DNA of 64,000 bases from Pseudomonas saponiphila (GCF_900105185.1 NZ_FNTJ01000001.1:1468501-1532500), one strand, 5' to 3'. Counted from the first letter of the stretch, positions 25,554 through 34,394 are shown. The notes: a model not told the origin generated them from the letters alone. A program made the numbers and translations.

Positions 25554-26093
25554 TCAGGCCGCCGGTGGTTCCTTGCGGACGAAGTGCGCGTGCATCTCGC
25601 TGGTGAGGTTTTCGATGCGTTCGCTCAGTTGCTTGGTCATCTCCGTGAGGCGGGTGTTCTGCTCCAGCAACTCCAGCAGTTGCCCGGTGGTTTGCGCGGC
25701 CTGGGCCTGGCGTTCGCTGTTGACGATGGCCAGGGCCTCGCGGTGTTGGGCGTCGGCGTCGGACTGGGCCTTGTCGCGGGCGGCCTGGCGGGTCTGGGCC
25801 AGCAGGATCAGCGGCGCGGCGTAGGCTGCCTGCAGGCTGAAGGCCAGGTTCAGAAGGATGAAGGGATAGACGTCGAACTGAGTGACGCCGCTGAGGTTGA
25901 GGGCGATCCAGATCGCCACGATCAGGGTCTGTGCCCCGAGAAAGGTCGGGGTGCCGAAGAAACGGGCAAAGGCCTCGGCCTTCAAGGCAAAGGCATCGTT
26001 GCCGAAGGTAGGGGCCAGGTGGGCATGGGCGCGGTGAAAGCGCAGGTGATCGGTGACTGGGGTGGTTTCTTTGGGGGTGTCGCTGGAACTCAT
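25554..26093 (-). CDS. DUF1003 membrane protein
   Basis: A 179-residue protein with two adjacent transmembrane helices (about 55-75 'LIVAIWIALNLSGV' and 82-105 'FILLNLAFSLQAAYAAPLIL') and then a long polar helix predicted to form a coiled coil (110-170). 'FFGTPTFLGAQTL' and 'QAAYAAPLILLAQTRQAARD' are DUF1003 signatures. Function is unknown; some relatives are linked to cyclopropane or manganese stress. Convergent with the LysR gene, 5 bp apart. Confidence 0.85.
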   Translation of the reverse strand: MSSSDTPKETTPVTDHLRFHRAHAHLAPTFGNDAFALKAEAFARFFGTPTFLGAQTLIVAIWIALNLSGVTQFDVYPFILLNLAFSLQAAYAAPLILLAQTRQAARDKAQSDADAQHREALAIVNSERQAQAAQTTGQLLELLEQNTRLTEMTKQLSERIENLTSEMHAHFVRKEPPAA

Positions 26094-26182
26094 GATGGCC
26101 TCCGCCAGGCACTGGGACGTCTGGCCACTATAGTCCTCGAGGCTGTCCCCGACGTCATTGTCGACGCCGGGAAAACCCTCCC

Positions 26183-27502
26183 CTACAGCGCATCACGTTC
26201 GTTGGCGAACATGCTCACGGCTTGCACCGCGTCACTGGCCCCATCGCGAATCTGCAGGATCACGGTGCCGGCCTGATCCGCCAGTTGCACGCCCTTGGCC
26301 GCCCGTTCCCGGGTGCCGTCCATGCTCTTGATGGCTTGCAGGGTTTCGTTCTGGATCATGTCGATCATGCTGGCGATTTCCGCGGTCGAGCCGCTGGTGC
26401 GCGCCGCCAACTGGCGAACTTCATCGGCCACCACGGCGAAGCCGCGCCCCTGTTCGCCGGCCCGGGCGGCCTCGATGGCGGCATTGAGGGCCAGCAGGTT
26501 GGTCTGGTCGGCAATCCCGCGGATGGTGTTGACGATGGCGGTGATCTGTTCCGAACGTTCGCCAAGGCGGGCGATCAGGGTGGAGGAGTCCTCGATGTTG
26601 TGGGCGATCTGGCGCATTTCACTGGCGGCTTGCTGGATCACGCCGGTGCCTTGCTCGGCGACTTTCCGGGTCTGCACCGAGATGTGATAAGCCTGGCTCG
26701 CGCTCTGGGCATCCTGCTCGTGTTTCTCCACTTGCTGGCTGACGTCGGCGGCGTACTTGATCACTTTGCACAGGCGTCCGCTGGCGTCGTAGACCGGGTT
26801 GTAGTTGGCTTCCAGCCACAGCGTGCGGCCGTGCTTGTCGATCCGTTCGAAGCGACCGCTGAAGAACTCGCCCTTGTTCAGGCGATTCCAGAAGTCCTGG
26901 TAGGCGCTGCTGTTGACCAGTTCGGGCTTGCAGAACATCCGATGATGCTTGCCCTGGACCTGCGCCAGGCTGTAGCCCATGCAACCGAGGAAGTTGGCGT
27001 TGGCGCTGATGATGCTGCCATCGAGGTTGAACTCGATCACCGCCATGGCCCGATCGATGGCATCCAGCTTGTTGCGCGCCTCGGCTTCTTCCTGGATTCG
27101 AGTGGTGACATCCAGGGCGTACTTGACCACCTTGTACACCGCGCCCGAGGCGTCGCGGATAGGGTTGTAGCTGGCTTCCAGCCACAGGCTCTGCCCGGCA
27201 CTGCCGACCCGTTCAAAGGTTCCGGACTGGAACTGACCTTCTCTGAGGCGTGCCCACAATTGCTGATAGTCGCTGCTGCGCGCGTACTCCGGGGTACAGA
27301 ACAGGCGGTGCGACTGGCCGAGTACCTGGTCTTCGCGATAGCCCAGGGTCTTGAGGAAATTGTCGTTGGCGCGCAATACGCAGCCTTGCAGATCGAACTC
27401 GATCACCGCCATGGAGCGGTCGATGGCTTCCAGCAAGCTCGATTGTTCGGCAACGGTCCGGTTCAGGGCGTCGATGGTCTTGTTGTGGCGGTTGAATAGC
27501 AT
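26183..27502 (-). CDS. PAS-PAS methyl-accepting protein, BdlA-like
   Basis: A 439-residue soluble chemoreceptor without transmembrane helices. Two PAS domains (about 25-135 and 147-257) repeat nearly the same pattern: '[20 protein letters not shown]' and '[20 protein letters not shown]'. A short methyl-accepting domain follows, with the conserved tip '[20 protein letters not shown]'. This is the arrangement of P. aeruginosa BdlA (417 residues), which promotes biofilm dispersal with phosphodiesterases and cyclases. It shares strand and neighbourhood with a diguanylate cyclase. A BdlA-type role is inferred; an Aer-like oxygen sensor is the alternative. Confidence 0.82.
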   Translation of the reverse strand: MLFNRHNKTIDALNRTVAEQSSLLEAIDRSMAVIEFDLQGCVLRANDNFLKTLGYREDQVLGQSHRLFCTPEYARSSDYQQLWARLREGQFQSGTFERVGSAGQSLWLEASYNPIRDASGAVYKVVKYALDVTTRIQEEAEARNKLDAIDRAMAVIEFNLDGSIISANANFLGCMGYSLAQVQGKHHRMFCKPELVNSSAYQDFWNRLNKGEFFSGRFERIDKHGRTLWLEANYNPVYDASGRLCKVIKYAADVSQQVEKHEQDAQSASQAYHISVQTRKVAEQGTGVIQQAASEMRQIAHNIEDSSTLIARLGERSEQITAIVNTIRGIADQTNLLALNAAIEAARAGEQGRGFAVVADEVRQLAARTSGSTAEIASMIDMIQNETLQAIKSMDGTRERAAKGVQLADQAGTVILQIRDGASDAVQAVSMFANERDAL

Positions 27503-27860
27503 GTGGGCAGGTGCTCTGTGGGAGAAACGTTGCGTCGATCCCTATTGAGTGCGCCGGTACGCCGAATGCTCCCCGGCGCTCGGCATTATCTGCTCAATGT
27601 CAGCGTTCCATGACTGACAGAAGATACATTCGCAGCAATGCGACGGGGACGCTTCAGGCGCGCGTCGGTGGCCGCGTCAAGGGAGACGTAGCGGCTGCGA
27701 ATCGATTGGGTTGGAGTGACTGGCTTCGGTGGCGGCAGTTGCGGTTGTGGGCATCCGTTGCAACGAAGTGGCGGCATTATGATGGCAACTGCCTGGATAA
27801 ATCCAAATAAACTTGTACAAAAATGTTTTTTACTTCCTTTTTGTATAAGTTTTTTCGGTT
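27503..27860. other. Intergenic region upstream of the BdlA-like gene
   Basis: The 358 bp hold no convincing gene. The half next to the cyclase gene (27800-27860) is strikingly AT-rich and contains the inverted repeat listed at 27809-27852. No consensus promoter could be fixed. Confidence 0.5.
27809..27852. repeat. AT-rich 15-bp inverted repeat between the cyclase and BdlA-like genes
   Basis: Arms 27809-27823 (AAACTTGTACAAAAA) and 27838-27852 (TTTTTGTATAAGTTT) match at 14 of 15 positions, with a G-T wobble at the other; the loop is 14 bases. It starts 9 bp after the end of the diguanylate-cyclase gene, so it is either its terminator or an operator for the BdlA-like gene. Confidence 0.7.
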
Positions 27861-28931
27861 TTATGCCAATTGCGATCGTGGCACGTAGCCGTTGGCGTCG
27901 TTGCTGGCTATCCGGTTGCGTCCGTTTTTTTTCGCCTGGTACAGGGCTTGGTCCGCGGCGTTGAGCCAGGTGGCCGGATCCTCGAAGCCGGCATCGAAGG
28001 CAGCCAGACCAATACTCAGGCTGACATTCAACTCGCTCACTTGTGGGTGCCGGTACTGGCTGAAGACCCGGCGCAGGCGCTCCATGATATCGAGCGCCTG
28101 CTGCTGGCTCATGCGCGGTAGGATCACGCAGAATTCGTCGCCACCGTAGCGGCCGGCCAGGTCATCGTGGCGCAGGTTGCGTCGCAGTTCGTTGCTCAAG
28201 TGACGCAGGACGGTATCGCCAATGATGTGGCCGTAGGTGTCGTTGATCGCCTTGAAGTGGTCGATGTCGATCAGGGCGATGCAGGCGTGCATCTGCTGCT
28301 GTCGGCATTTGTGGAACTTGATATGCAGCAGGTCCTTCCAGGAACCGTGGTTGAGCAGGCCGGTGAGGCTGTCGGTGCGACTCAGGGCGCTCAGGGCGCG
28401 CTTGTGTTCGGACAGTTTGATTGCCAGGCGATAGCAGACCATGCCCACCGCCAGGGGATAGAGAGTCAGCATGGGTAGGCAGGCGTAGATCTGCAGCGGG
28501 TTGATCAGGGTTGTGAAGTGTGGCCCGAACAGGGCCCAGGACAGCAGCCCCCCGGTGCATTGGGCCAGAGTGCCGCGAATGAACAGGCGCAGGCCACCCG
28601 CGGCCACGTTGTTCATGGCCATCATCGAGAGGATGGTGACCGCCGGCAGCGGGTTGAACTGCATGGTCGCTGCCCAGAAACCGCCCAGCAACGAGTCATA
28701 CAGCAGATTGCGGCGTTCTGCCCGGTAGGGAAACGCCGAACGGGCGGACAGTTGATAGGCCAGGTGGGGCCAGATCAGGCCGTTGAACAACAGCAGGCCC
28801 CATATCCAGTCCGGCAGTGCCAGGGTAGCGAGTGCCGCCAGGACACTGATGCCGCCGATGCCCAGGCCGATGATCCTTGGCCAATAGATGCGTCGGGCAA
28901 ATGACAGCCCTTTGCCGCGTTGGTTTTCCAT
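27861..28931 (-). CDS. MASE2-GGDEF diguanylate cyclase
   Basis: A 356-residue membrane enzyme. A MASE2-type N-terminal region of about five helices (start 'MENQRGKGLSFARRIYWPRI') resembles E. coli DgcC (AdrA). The cyclase domain (about 185-345) has 'DSLTGLLNHGSW', 'ALIDIDHFKAINDTYGH' and the intact active site GGDEF in 'GRYGGDEFCVIL'; no RxxD inhibitory site is obvious. It makes c-di-GMP from two GTP. The start at 28931 follows AGGAA; upstream sequence in frame has no good start. Likely acts in the same c-di-GMP pathway as the downstream BdlA-like protein. Confidence 0.87.
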   Translation of the reverse strand: MENQRGKGLSFARRIYWPRIIGLGIGGISVLAALATLALPDWIWGLLLFNGLIWPHLAYQLSARSAFPYRAERRNLLYDSLLGGFWAATMQFNPLPAVTILSMMAMNNVAAGGLRLFIRGTLAQCTGGLLSWALFGPHFTTLINPLQIYACLPMLTLYPLAVGMVCYRLAIKLSEHKRALSALSRTDSLTGLLNHGSWKDLLHIKFHKCRQQQMHACIALIDIDHFKAINDTYGHIIGDTVLRHLSNELRRNLRHDDLAGRYGGDEFCVILPRMSQQQALDIMERLRRVFSQYRHPQVSELNVSLSIGLAAFDAGFEDPATWLNAADQALYQAKKNGRNRIASNDANGYVPRSQLA

Positions 28932-29101
28932 AAATTCCTGCACCAGATTTTGCACTGAAACACTTTTTGGTGTTTTTGCGGCATTGCCGTTTATCGGATC
29001 AGTCTGATGAATATTGTCATTTATTCCACTAGGAATAATCAGTGTCCTTCGAAGCCATTTCACGGTGGCAGGGGCAGGGCATGCTGGCAGATCGACCTGA
29101 A

Positions 29102-29710
29102 TCAGGCCTGGTAGTGGCAGAGAAACATGTCCAGTGCCGATTCGATGACCCGGGTCTGCAGGTCCGCTGTCAGGGGCGGTTGGCCCAGGGTGATCTGCGG
29201 CCAGAAGGCGAAGCTCTTGAGCAGCCCGTGCATCTGTTGGGCTGCGAACTCCGGGTCCAGCGGCTTGAGGCGGCCGTCGGCCAGGGCGCCGCGGATCCAC
29301 AGGGTCAGGCCTTCTTCCCGTTCACCGAGCCGCGCCACCATGTCCTGAGCCCGTTCGGGGGAGTGGATGGCCGCAGCAATCGCCACTCGGGCCAGGTCAA
29401 GAAAATTGTCGTCGGCCAGCAGTTGCAGCTTGGCCCGCAGCAGTGCTTCCAGTTGCCCGCGCAGGGGCTGGTCGTGGCGGTAGGCGACTTCCGCTTGAGC
29501 GCTGATGCTGGCCCAGAGCTTGTGCAGGATCTCGGCGAACAACTCTTCCTTGCTCGGAAAGTGGTTGTACACCGTGCGCTTGGATACACCTGCCGTGGCG
29601 GCAATCTTGTCCATGCTGGTGATGTCGAAGCCGCTGGTGCGGAATTCGCTGATCGCCGCCTGGATGATGGCATTGCGTTTAAGGTCGGTGAGGCGCTTTG
29701 GAGCTGTCAT
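29102..29710 (-). CDS. TetR-family regulator, divergent to a metallo-hydrolase
   Basis: A 202-residue TetR repressor. The DNA-binding part is clear (residues about 10-57: 'AAISEFRTSGFDITSMDKIA', 'VSKRTVYNHFPSKEELFAEI'). The C-terminal ligand domain is of the AefR-like type with 'LADDNFLDLARVAIAAA'. A strong palindrome at 29785-29806 in the divergent gap is the likely operator, so it should repress the adjacent metallo-hydrolase gene. Ligand unknown. Confidence 0.87.
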   Translation of the reverse strand: MTAPKRLTDLKRNAIIQAAISEFRTSGFDITSMDKIAATAGVSKRTVYNHFPSKEELFAEILHKLWASISAQAEVAYRHDQPLRGQLEALLRAKLQLLADDNFLDLARVAIAAAIHSPERAQDMVARLGEREEGLTLWIRGALADGRLKPLDPEFAAQQMHGLLKSFAFWPQITLGQPPLTADLQTRVIESALDMFLCHYQA

Positions 29711-29784
29711 AAGTTGGGTTCGATCAGGGTGGGCGGCTAAATCAATCGGCAGTCTACTTCGTCTTAATCCTGTTGCAATCTAGA

Positions 29785-29806
29785 AACTACACTGTGTAGT
29801 GTAGTT
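29785..29806. promoter_or_regulatory. Likely TetR operator
   Basis: AACTACACT (29785-29793) and AGTGTAGTT (29798-29806) are perfect 9-bp arms around GTGT. A second palindrome, ACTACAC-T-GTGTAGT (29786-29800), overlaps it. It lies 75 bp from the TetR start and 108 bp from the metallo-hydrolase start. Confidence 0.75.
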
Positions 29807-29913
29807 CTCCTTCAGAACGATGATTGGCGGCTGATGCTTGCGTGCCTTGGCCTGTAGATCGTCCCGTAGAACCACCTCGGAACCTTGCCGCGTTCCACGG
29901 AGTCCTTTCAATC

Positions 29914-30972
29914 ATGGCTAATGTCTCGTCCAGCCTGACCCGCGCTTCTGGTCAGCCAACCTCTCGTCAGGAGCAGGGCGCCTTTCGCAACCATGCTCCG
30001 GTGCGTCGTGCCGGCTTCGGCAAAACCTTGCAGATCTTCTGGAACATGCTGTTCCACAAACCGCGCAACACCCGTCCAGCAGGGGCGATCCCGGTGCAGA
30101 CGTTGACCCTTGAACAATTGTTGGCAGCGCCCAATCACAGCGTGTTTCGCCTGGGCCACTCCACCGTGTTGCTGAAGATGCGCGACAAGTTCTGGATCAC
30201 CGACCCGGTGTTTGCAGAGCGGGCCTCACCGGTGCAATGGGCCGGACCAAAGCGCTTTCATCAGCCGCCCATCAGCCTGGAGGCGCTGCCGGAGATCGAG
30301 GCGGTGATCCTGTCCCACGATCATTACGACCACCTGGACCACCAGACGGTGCTGAGCCTGGCGGACAAGACCCGACACTTCCTGACTCCGCTGGGCGTGG
30401 GTGACACCCTGATCAAATGGGGCGTAGCGGCGAGCAAGGTGCGGCAGCTGGATTGGTGGCAGGGGTGCGACGTCGACGGCATACGTTTTGTCGCTACGCC
30501 GTCGCAGCATTTTTCCGGTCGCGGCCTGTTCGACGGCAACCGCACCCTGTGGGCTTCCTGGGTGATGATCGATGGGCCGACGCGGATCTTCTTCAGCGGT
30601 GATACCGGGTACTTCGACGGCTTCAAGCGCATCGGCCAGCAGTACGGTCCCTTCGACCTGACACTGATGGAAACCGGGGCCTACAACGTCGAATGGCCCC
30701 ACGTGCACATGCAGCCGGAGCAAACCCTGCAAGCCCATATCGATCTGCGTGGCCGCTGGCTGCTGCCGATCCATAACGGCACCTTCGACCTGGCCATGCA
30801 TGCCTGGCATGAACCCTTCGACCGTATCCTGGCCCTGGCCTGGGAACGCAGCATCAACATCACCACGCCGCAGATGGGCGAAGCCTTCAGCCTGGCGCAA
30901 CCTCAGCGGGGCAGCGCCTGGTGGCTGGAGGTGGATGGCGTTCTGGAGCAGATGGGCATCGAGTCCGCGTAA
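29914..30972 (+). CDS. MBL-fold metallo-hydrolase (NAPE-PLD/RomA-like)
   Basis: A 352-residue metallo-beta-lactamase-fold enzyme. The zinc site motif is 'ILSHDHYDHLDHQTV' (near 132-146), with further ligands in 'FFSGDTGYFDGFKRI' (Asp) and 'LPIHNGTFDLAMHAW' (His). An N-terminal leader with 'RPAGAIPVQTLTLEQLLAAP' and 'WAGPKRFHQPPIS' is typical of the NAPE-phospholipase D/RomA/UlaG-like group. Likely substrate: a phosphodiester or lactone; not provable here. The ATG at 29914 was chosen because sequence identity to the family starts soon after; the TetR gene is divergent. Confidence 0.87.
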   Translation: MANVSSSLTRASGQPTSRQEQGAFRNHAPVRRAGFGKTLQIFWNMLFHKPRNTRPAGAIPVQTLTLEQLLAAPNHSVFRLGHSTVLLKMRDKFWITDPVFAERASPVQWAGPKRFHQPPISLEALPEIEAVILSHDHYDHLDHQTVLSLADKTRHFLTPLGVGDTLIKWGVAASKVRQLDWWQGCDVDGIRFVATPSQHFSGRGLFDGNRTLWASWVMIDGPTRIFFSGDTGYFDGFKRIGQQYGPFDLTLMETGAYNVEWPHVHMQPEQTLQAHIDLRGRWLLPIHNGTFDLAMHAWHEPFDRILALAWERSINITTPQMGEAFSLAQPQRGSAWWLEVDGVLEQMGIESA

Positions 30973-31073
30973 TTTCAGGACTGGCCACGAGGGTGACCAG
31001 TTGCCTGATACATCGGGTTTGGACCCCGTCCTTGAGCGCCGGTCCGATGTCGGTGACTGTCCGGGGCCCTCGA

Positions 31074-31391
31074 TCATTCGATCATGGCGTAGTCAGGGCG
31101 CTCCATCGGATTGGGGGTCGCTCCGCGGATGTTCATGCCGCGGCCGGGGGTGAAGCCGGGGAAGAACACCAGGCCTTGCGCCTCAAGGCAGAACGCCAGG
31201 GCCAGCCGGGTGACGTCGCGCACCTCGTAGCCGGCCTCAAAGCGCTGAATGGCTTGCACCGAGACGCTGGACTCGCGGGACAACTGGTCCATGTCCCAGC
31301 CCAGCATGTCGCGGGCCTGAGCACAGTGCTGCGGAGTGAACTGATAAAGGGCGATACGTTCCAGGGTTATTTTCATCGCTAGAGAGGCCAT
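31074..31391 (-). CDS. XRE-type helix-turn-helix regulator
   Basis: A 105-residue protein with one helix-turn-helix of the XRE/HTH_3 type (about 28-80: 'CAQARDMLGWDMDQLSRESS', 'VSVQAIQRFEAGYEVRD') and a short tail ending 'NPMERPDYAMIE'. The start at 31391 follows GGAG; a longer reading to 31472 has no site. Targets unknown. No toxin-like gene is adjacent, so an antitoxin role is unlikely. Confidence 0.8.
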   Translation of the reverse strand: MASLAMKITLERIALYQFTPQHCAQARDMLGWDMDQLSRESSVSVQAIQRFEAGYEVRDVTRLALAFCLEAQGLVFFPGFTPGRGMNIRGATPNPMERPDYAMIE

Positions 31392-31497
31392 GGTTTTCTC
31401 CGGGAGGTTAGGCAGCGCGTTGACTTGATACTGTTTATTTGTACAGTTGTTTTGCGTGCTGATCAAATTCAATTACTGCCAACCCCCGAGCTTTTGG

Positions 31498-32289
31498 TCA
31501 CAAGGTTTTACCTGGGAACGCAGCCTCCTGATTCAGGTAGGTGCTGGGGGATTGCCCCAATACCCGGCGGAACATGGTGGAGAACGCCCCGGGGCTCTCA
31601 TAGCCGAAGTCCAGGGCGATGCGGGTCACCGGTTCGGCCGCGGCCAGCCGGGCCAGGGCCAGGACTACGCAGGCCCGTTGTCGCCACTGAATGAAGCTCA
31701 TGCCCGTCTGCTGGCGGAAGCTGCGGTTGAAGGTCCGCAAACTGATATGCAGCTGTCCTGCCCAGTGTTCCGGGGATTGGTGAATATCCGGGCGTGCGAG
31801 GAAGGCCTGGCACAGCCCGAGCAGTGCACCGGCGGCCGGCAGGGGAATATGCAGCGGTAGCGGGCGACTGCGCTGCAACTCATGCAGCAGCAGGTCGATC
31901 AGCAGTCCGTCCCTCCCGTGTTGCGGGTATTGCAGAGGAAGCTCCACCGCTTCCAGAAGCAACTGGCGCAACAGGGGCGAGACGCTGATCACCTGGCAGC
32001 CGTCGCTATCCAGAGGCGCTGCTGCGGGTTCGATGTACAGACTGCGGGTGCTGACCCCGAGCATCAGCACCTCGTGTTCCACCCCGGGCGGAATCCACAC
32101 CGCCCGCTGCGGCGGCACCACCCAGTTCCCCTGGGCGGTGCCCACCTGCATCACTCCGGTGGCGCCATACAACAGTTGCGCCCGGCGATGACTGTGGCGC
32201 GGCAGGCACTGGCCGTCGGCATAGTCGGTGCCGATGGCCACGACCGGGCGCGGTGTCCGGTCCAGTGAGTCGATGGAGATATTGCGCAT
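31498..32289 (-). CDS. AraC-family regulator (cupin plus double HTH)
   Basis: A 263-residue AraC protein. N-terminal cupin features include 'LPRHSHRRAQLLYGATGVMQ' and 'RAVWIPPGVEHEVLML'. The C-terminal binding domain has 'HISLRTFNRSFRQQTGMSFI' and 'RIALDFGYESPGAFSTMFRR'. The ATG at 32289 is preferred because an AGGAA site precedes it; an in-frame ATG at 32337 lacks one. It is divergent from a TauE-type exporter gene, which is its most likely target. Confidence 0.85.
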   Translation of the reverse strand: MRNISIDSLDRTPRPVVAIGTDYADGQCLPRHSHRRAQLLYGATGVMQVGTAQGNWVVPPQRAVWIPPGVEHEVLMLGVSTRSLYIEPAAAPLDSDGCQVISVSPLLRQLLLEAVELPLQYPQHGRDGLLIDLLLHELQRSRPLPLHIPLPAAGALLGLCQAFLARPDIHQSPEHWAGQLHISLRTFNRSFRQQTGMSFIQWRQRACVVLALARLAAAEPVTRIALDFGYESPGAFSTMFRRVLGQSPSTYLNQEAAFPGKTL

Positions 32290-32402
32290 GCGACGAGATT
32301 CCTGGCTGGCGTAAACGCAAACATTATTGGCTGGCATGCTGAAGTCGGCCAGGGCTCGATCTCTTATTGTCCGCAGCTTCTCTCTCGGACGGATGCGGCT
32401 CG

Positions 32403-33218
32403 ATGTTCTATCTACTGCTGGCTTTTTTTGGCTGCATGACCGGCGTCAGTGCGGTGCTGTTCGGCTTCGGCGGCGGTTTTGTGGTAGTGCCGCTGTTGTA
32501 CTGGATGCTGCTGAGTAGCCAGGGGCCGGACTCGGCGGCGGGGCATTCGGCCATGCATGTCGCTGTGGCCACTTCGACTTGCGTGATGATCGTCAACGCT
32601 CTGTTGGCCAGCTGGCGGCATCAGCGGGCCGGCAATCTTGTCCGCCATTACCTGTGGCCTCTGGGCGCCTACATCGCCCTGGGGGCGATGTTCGGTGCGG
32701 CCGCGGCTATTTGGGTCAGCGGCGAGGTGATTCGCTATGCCTTCATTGCCTACCTGGGCATCACCATTGCCGATTGCCTGCTGCGGCGCGGCTTTCTTGA
32801 GCAGGTGAAGCAGGGTCATGCTCGTCGCCTGGGGACCGGCGAAACGCTATTGGGTGGTGTAGGAATAGGCGTAATCGCGACTTTTCTCGGGGTGGGGGGC
32901 AGCGTCATGACAGTACCTCTGTTACGTCGTTGCGGTCTGAGCATGACCCAGGCCACCTCCATGGCCAATCCCTTGAGCGTACCGGTGGCCCTGGCCGGAA
33001 CCGCAACCTACCTGGCCCTGGCGCGCTTCAGTCCATCCGATTTGGGCCCCGGGTTCATCGGCTATGTGGACCTGCTGGCGTTCTCGGTATTGTCCCTTGG
33101 CTCGTTGCTGGGCATCCGTCTGGCCACGCCCTGGATCGGTCGCATCCCGGATCGGGTGCATGCGCGGGTGTATATCGGCCTGCTGCTGGCGGTGCTGATC
33201 AGCCTGTGCCTGACGTGA
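32403..33218 (+). CDS. TauE/SafE-family anion exporter
   Basis: A 271-residue inner-membrane protein of about eight helices. Family features are 'LFGFGGGFVVVPLL' near the start and 'GVGGSVMTVPLLRRCGLS' in the second half, followed by 'TQATSMANPLSVPVALAGTA'. TauE/SafE proteins export sulfite, sulfonates or organic acids. Divergent from an AraC gene. A clear plus-strand terminator for it lies 110 bp downstream, inside the 3' end of the antisense neighbour (33328-33353). Confidence 0.87.
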   Translation: MFYLLLAFFGCMTGVSAVLFGFGGGFVVVPLLYWMLLSSQGPDSAAGHSAMHVAVATSTCVMIVNALLASWRHQRAGNLVRHYLWPLGAYIALGAMFGAAAAIWVSGEVIRYAFIAYLGITIADCLLRRGFLEQVKQGHARRLGTGETLLGGVGIGVIATFLGVGGSVMTVPLLRRCGLSMTQATSMANPLSVPVALAGTATYLALARFSPSDLGPGFIGYVDLLAFSVLSLGSLLGIRLATPWIGRIPDRVHARVYIGLLLAVLISLCLT

Positions 33219-33257
33219 CAGAGGCATCGCTCGGGCAGGAGTTGATGGAGGCTGCAG

Positions 33258-34238
33258 CTACTGTGCGTGAAGCCCCGGTGCCTCGCGGATCACGAAGTGG
33301 TCCAGGTTCTCGATGTTGGCGCTGAAGACCCCGAAGGTCGCTTCGGGGTTTTTCTTGCTCGGTACTTGCTGGAGTGTCGGGGTGACGCCGTAGAAGAAGC
33401 AGTACAACTCGCGCTGGCTGTCGATGGCGCTCTTGATCTCTTCGAGGAAGGCTTTGCGCTTGCGATAGTTGTCGACCAGCTTCTTGCTCAGGTAGACGTT
33501 GACCGAGTAGGGCTTCTTCTTCGATTCGTCAGCGGCCTTGAACCAGACCTTCTGCTCGAAATCGATGCGAAAGCTCTGGGTGTAGTCCTTGATTTGCTTG
33601 ATCTTGCCCCAGTAGATCAGCCCCTTGTTGTCCAGCAGGTACTCGATCTTCTTGAAGAACGAGGCGTAGGACGCGGTGTGCTCGCCGATTTTCAGCGGCA
33701 TGCGCTTGAGCAGTTCCTTGTCGTCGATGTTCGACACGAAGCATTCCACCGGGTGGGCGAAGACACAGGTCTTGTCCGGAGTGCTATCGCGCCCGGCGTG
33801 GTTGTTTTGCAGGCCGGCTGGCGCAACGGGCGGATTATCTCTGGGTGTTTCTACCGCCGCGGTCGGGCTGCTCGGTCGGCGTGTGTACTCGCGGCGGGTC
33901 AACAGCAGTTCCGAGGGGAAGTGTTCCTCGCGCTCATCCTCGGCGGCTGCGCCTTCGATGCTGCCGGCACCTTTACTGAGTCGGTAAGGGCAGCTTTCTA
34001 TGTGCAACGTGCCGGGCAGGTTCTTGAAGTGCGGGGTGCGAAGGTAATTGACGTTCTTGGCATTGAAGGTGCCCAACTGATTGGCGGCATCGAAGGCGGC
34101 GCGACATTCATCGTTGGGGCACTGGAAGCTTTCCTGGGCGGAATCGAAAGCCACGGTTTCATCGAAATTCAGATCCCGCACGTCATAGATCGACAACTTG
34201 TCGTCGAGGCTGATGCAGTAGGCGGTATCGAATTTCAT
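33258..34238 (-). CDS. Unrecognised protein with a zinc-finger-like N-terminus
   Basis: 326 residues; I do not recognise the family. Residues 40-83 carry a CxxxxC pair (C40, C45) and, after a hydrophobic stretch, H79 and C83: a possible CCHC zinc site ('FQCPNDECRAAFD', 'GTLHIESCPYRLS'). Residues about 95-160 are low-complexity (Glu/Arg/Pro/Thr). The C-terminal half is rich in Lys, Tyr and Phe with alternating strand-like segments ('SYASFFKKIEYLLDNKGLIY', 'VNVYLSKKLVDNYRKRKAFL'). Base composition seems lower in GC than its neighbours. It is downstream of nrdB, separated by the nrdB terminator. No signal peptide or membrane helix. Confidence 0.75.
   Translation of the reverse strand: MKFDTAYCISLDDKLSIYDVRDLNFDETVAFDSAQESFQCPNDECRAAFDAANQLGTFNAKNVNYLRTPHFKNLPGTLHIESCPYRLSKGAGSIEGAAAEDEREEHFPSELLLTRREYTRRPSSPTAAVETPRDNPPVAPAGLQNNHAGRDSTPDKTCVFAHPVECFVSNIDDKELLKRMPLKIGEHTASYASFFKKIEYLLDNKGLIYWGKIKQIKDYTQSFRIDFEQKVWFKAADESKKKPYSVNVYLSKKLVDNYRKRKAFLEEIKSAIDSQRELYCFFYGVTPTLQQVPSKKNPEATFGVFSANIENLDHFVIREAPGLHAQ
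33328..33353 (+). terminator. Plus-strand terminator inside the antisense gene
   Basis: ACCCCGAAG (33328-33336), GTCG loop, CTTCGGGGT (33341-33349), then TTTTT. A perfect 9-bp stem and T run in the plus direction, placed to end the TauE-type transcript although it lies within the coding 3' end of the opposite gene. Confidence 0.75.
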
Positions 34239-34346
34239 GAGCGCTTTGATCCTTAAGCGGGGGAGGGGTCTTTATAACCACAGCTCTTGCAGCCTGCACG
34301 CAATTTAATGGGCCGGCTGCGCTGTCTGTTTCCACGGCCAATAAAA

Positions 34347-34369
34347 AAGCCCTGAACACGTCAGGGCTT
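34347..34369 (-). terminator. nrdB terminator
   Basis: AAGCCCTGA (34347-34355) pairs with TCAGGGCTT (34361-34369); on the minus strand a T run follows. It sits 26 bp beyond the nrdB stop and separates nrdB from the 326-residue gene. Confidence 0.88.
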
Positions 34370-34394
34370 CTTATTGGTTGCGTTGACCCGGGAA

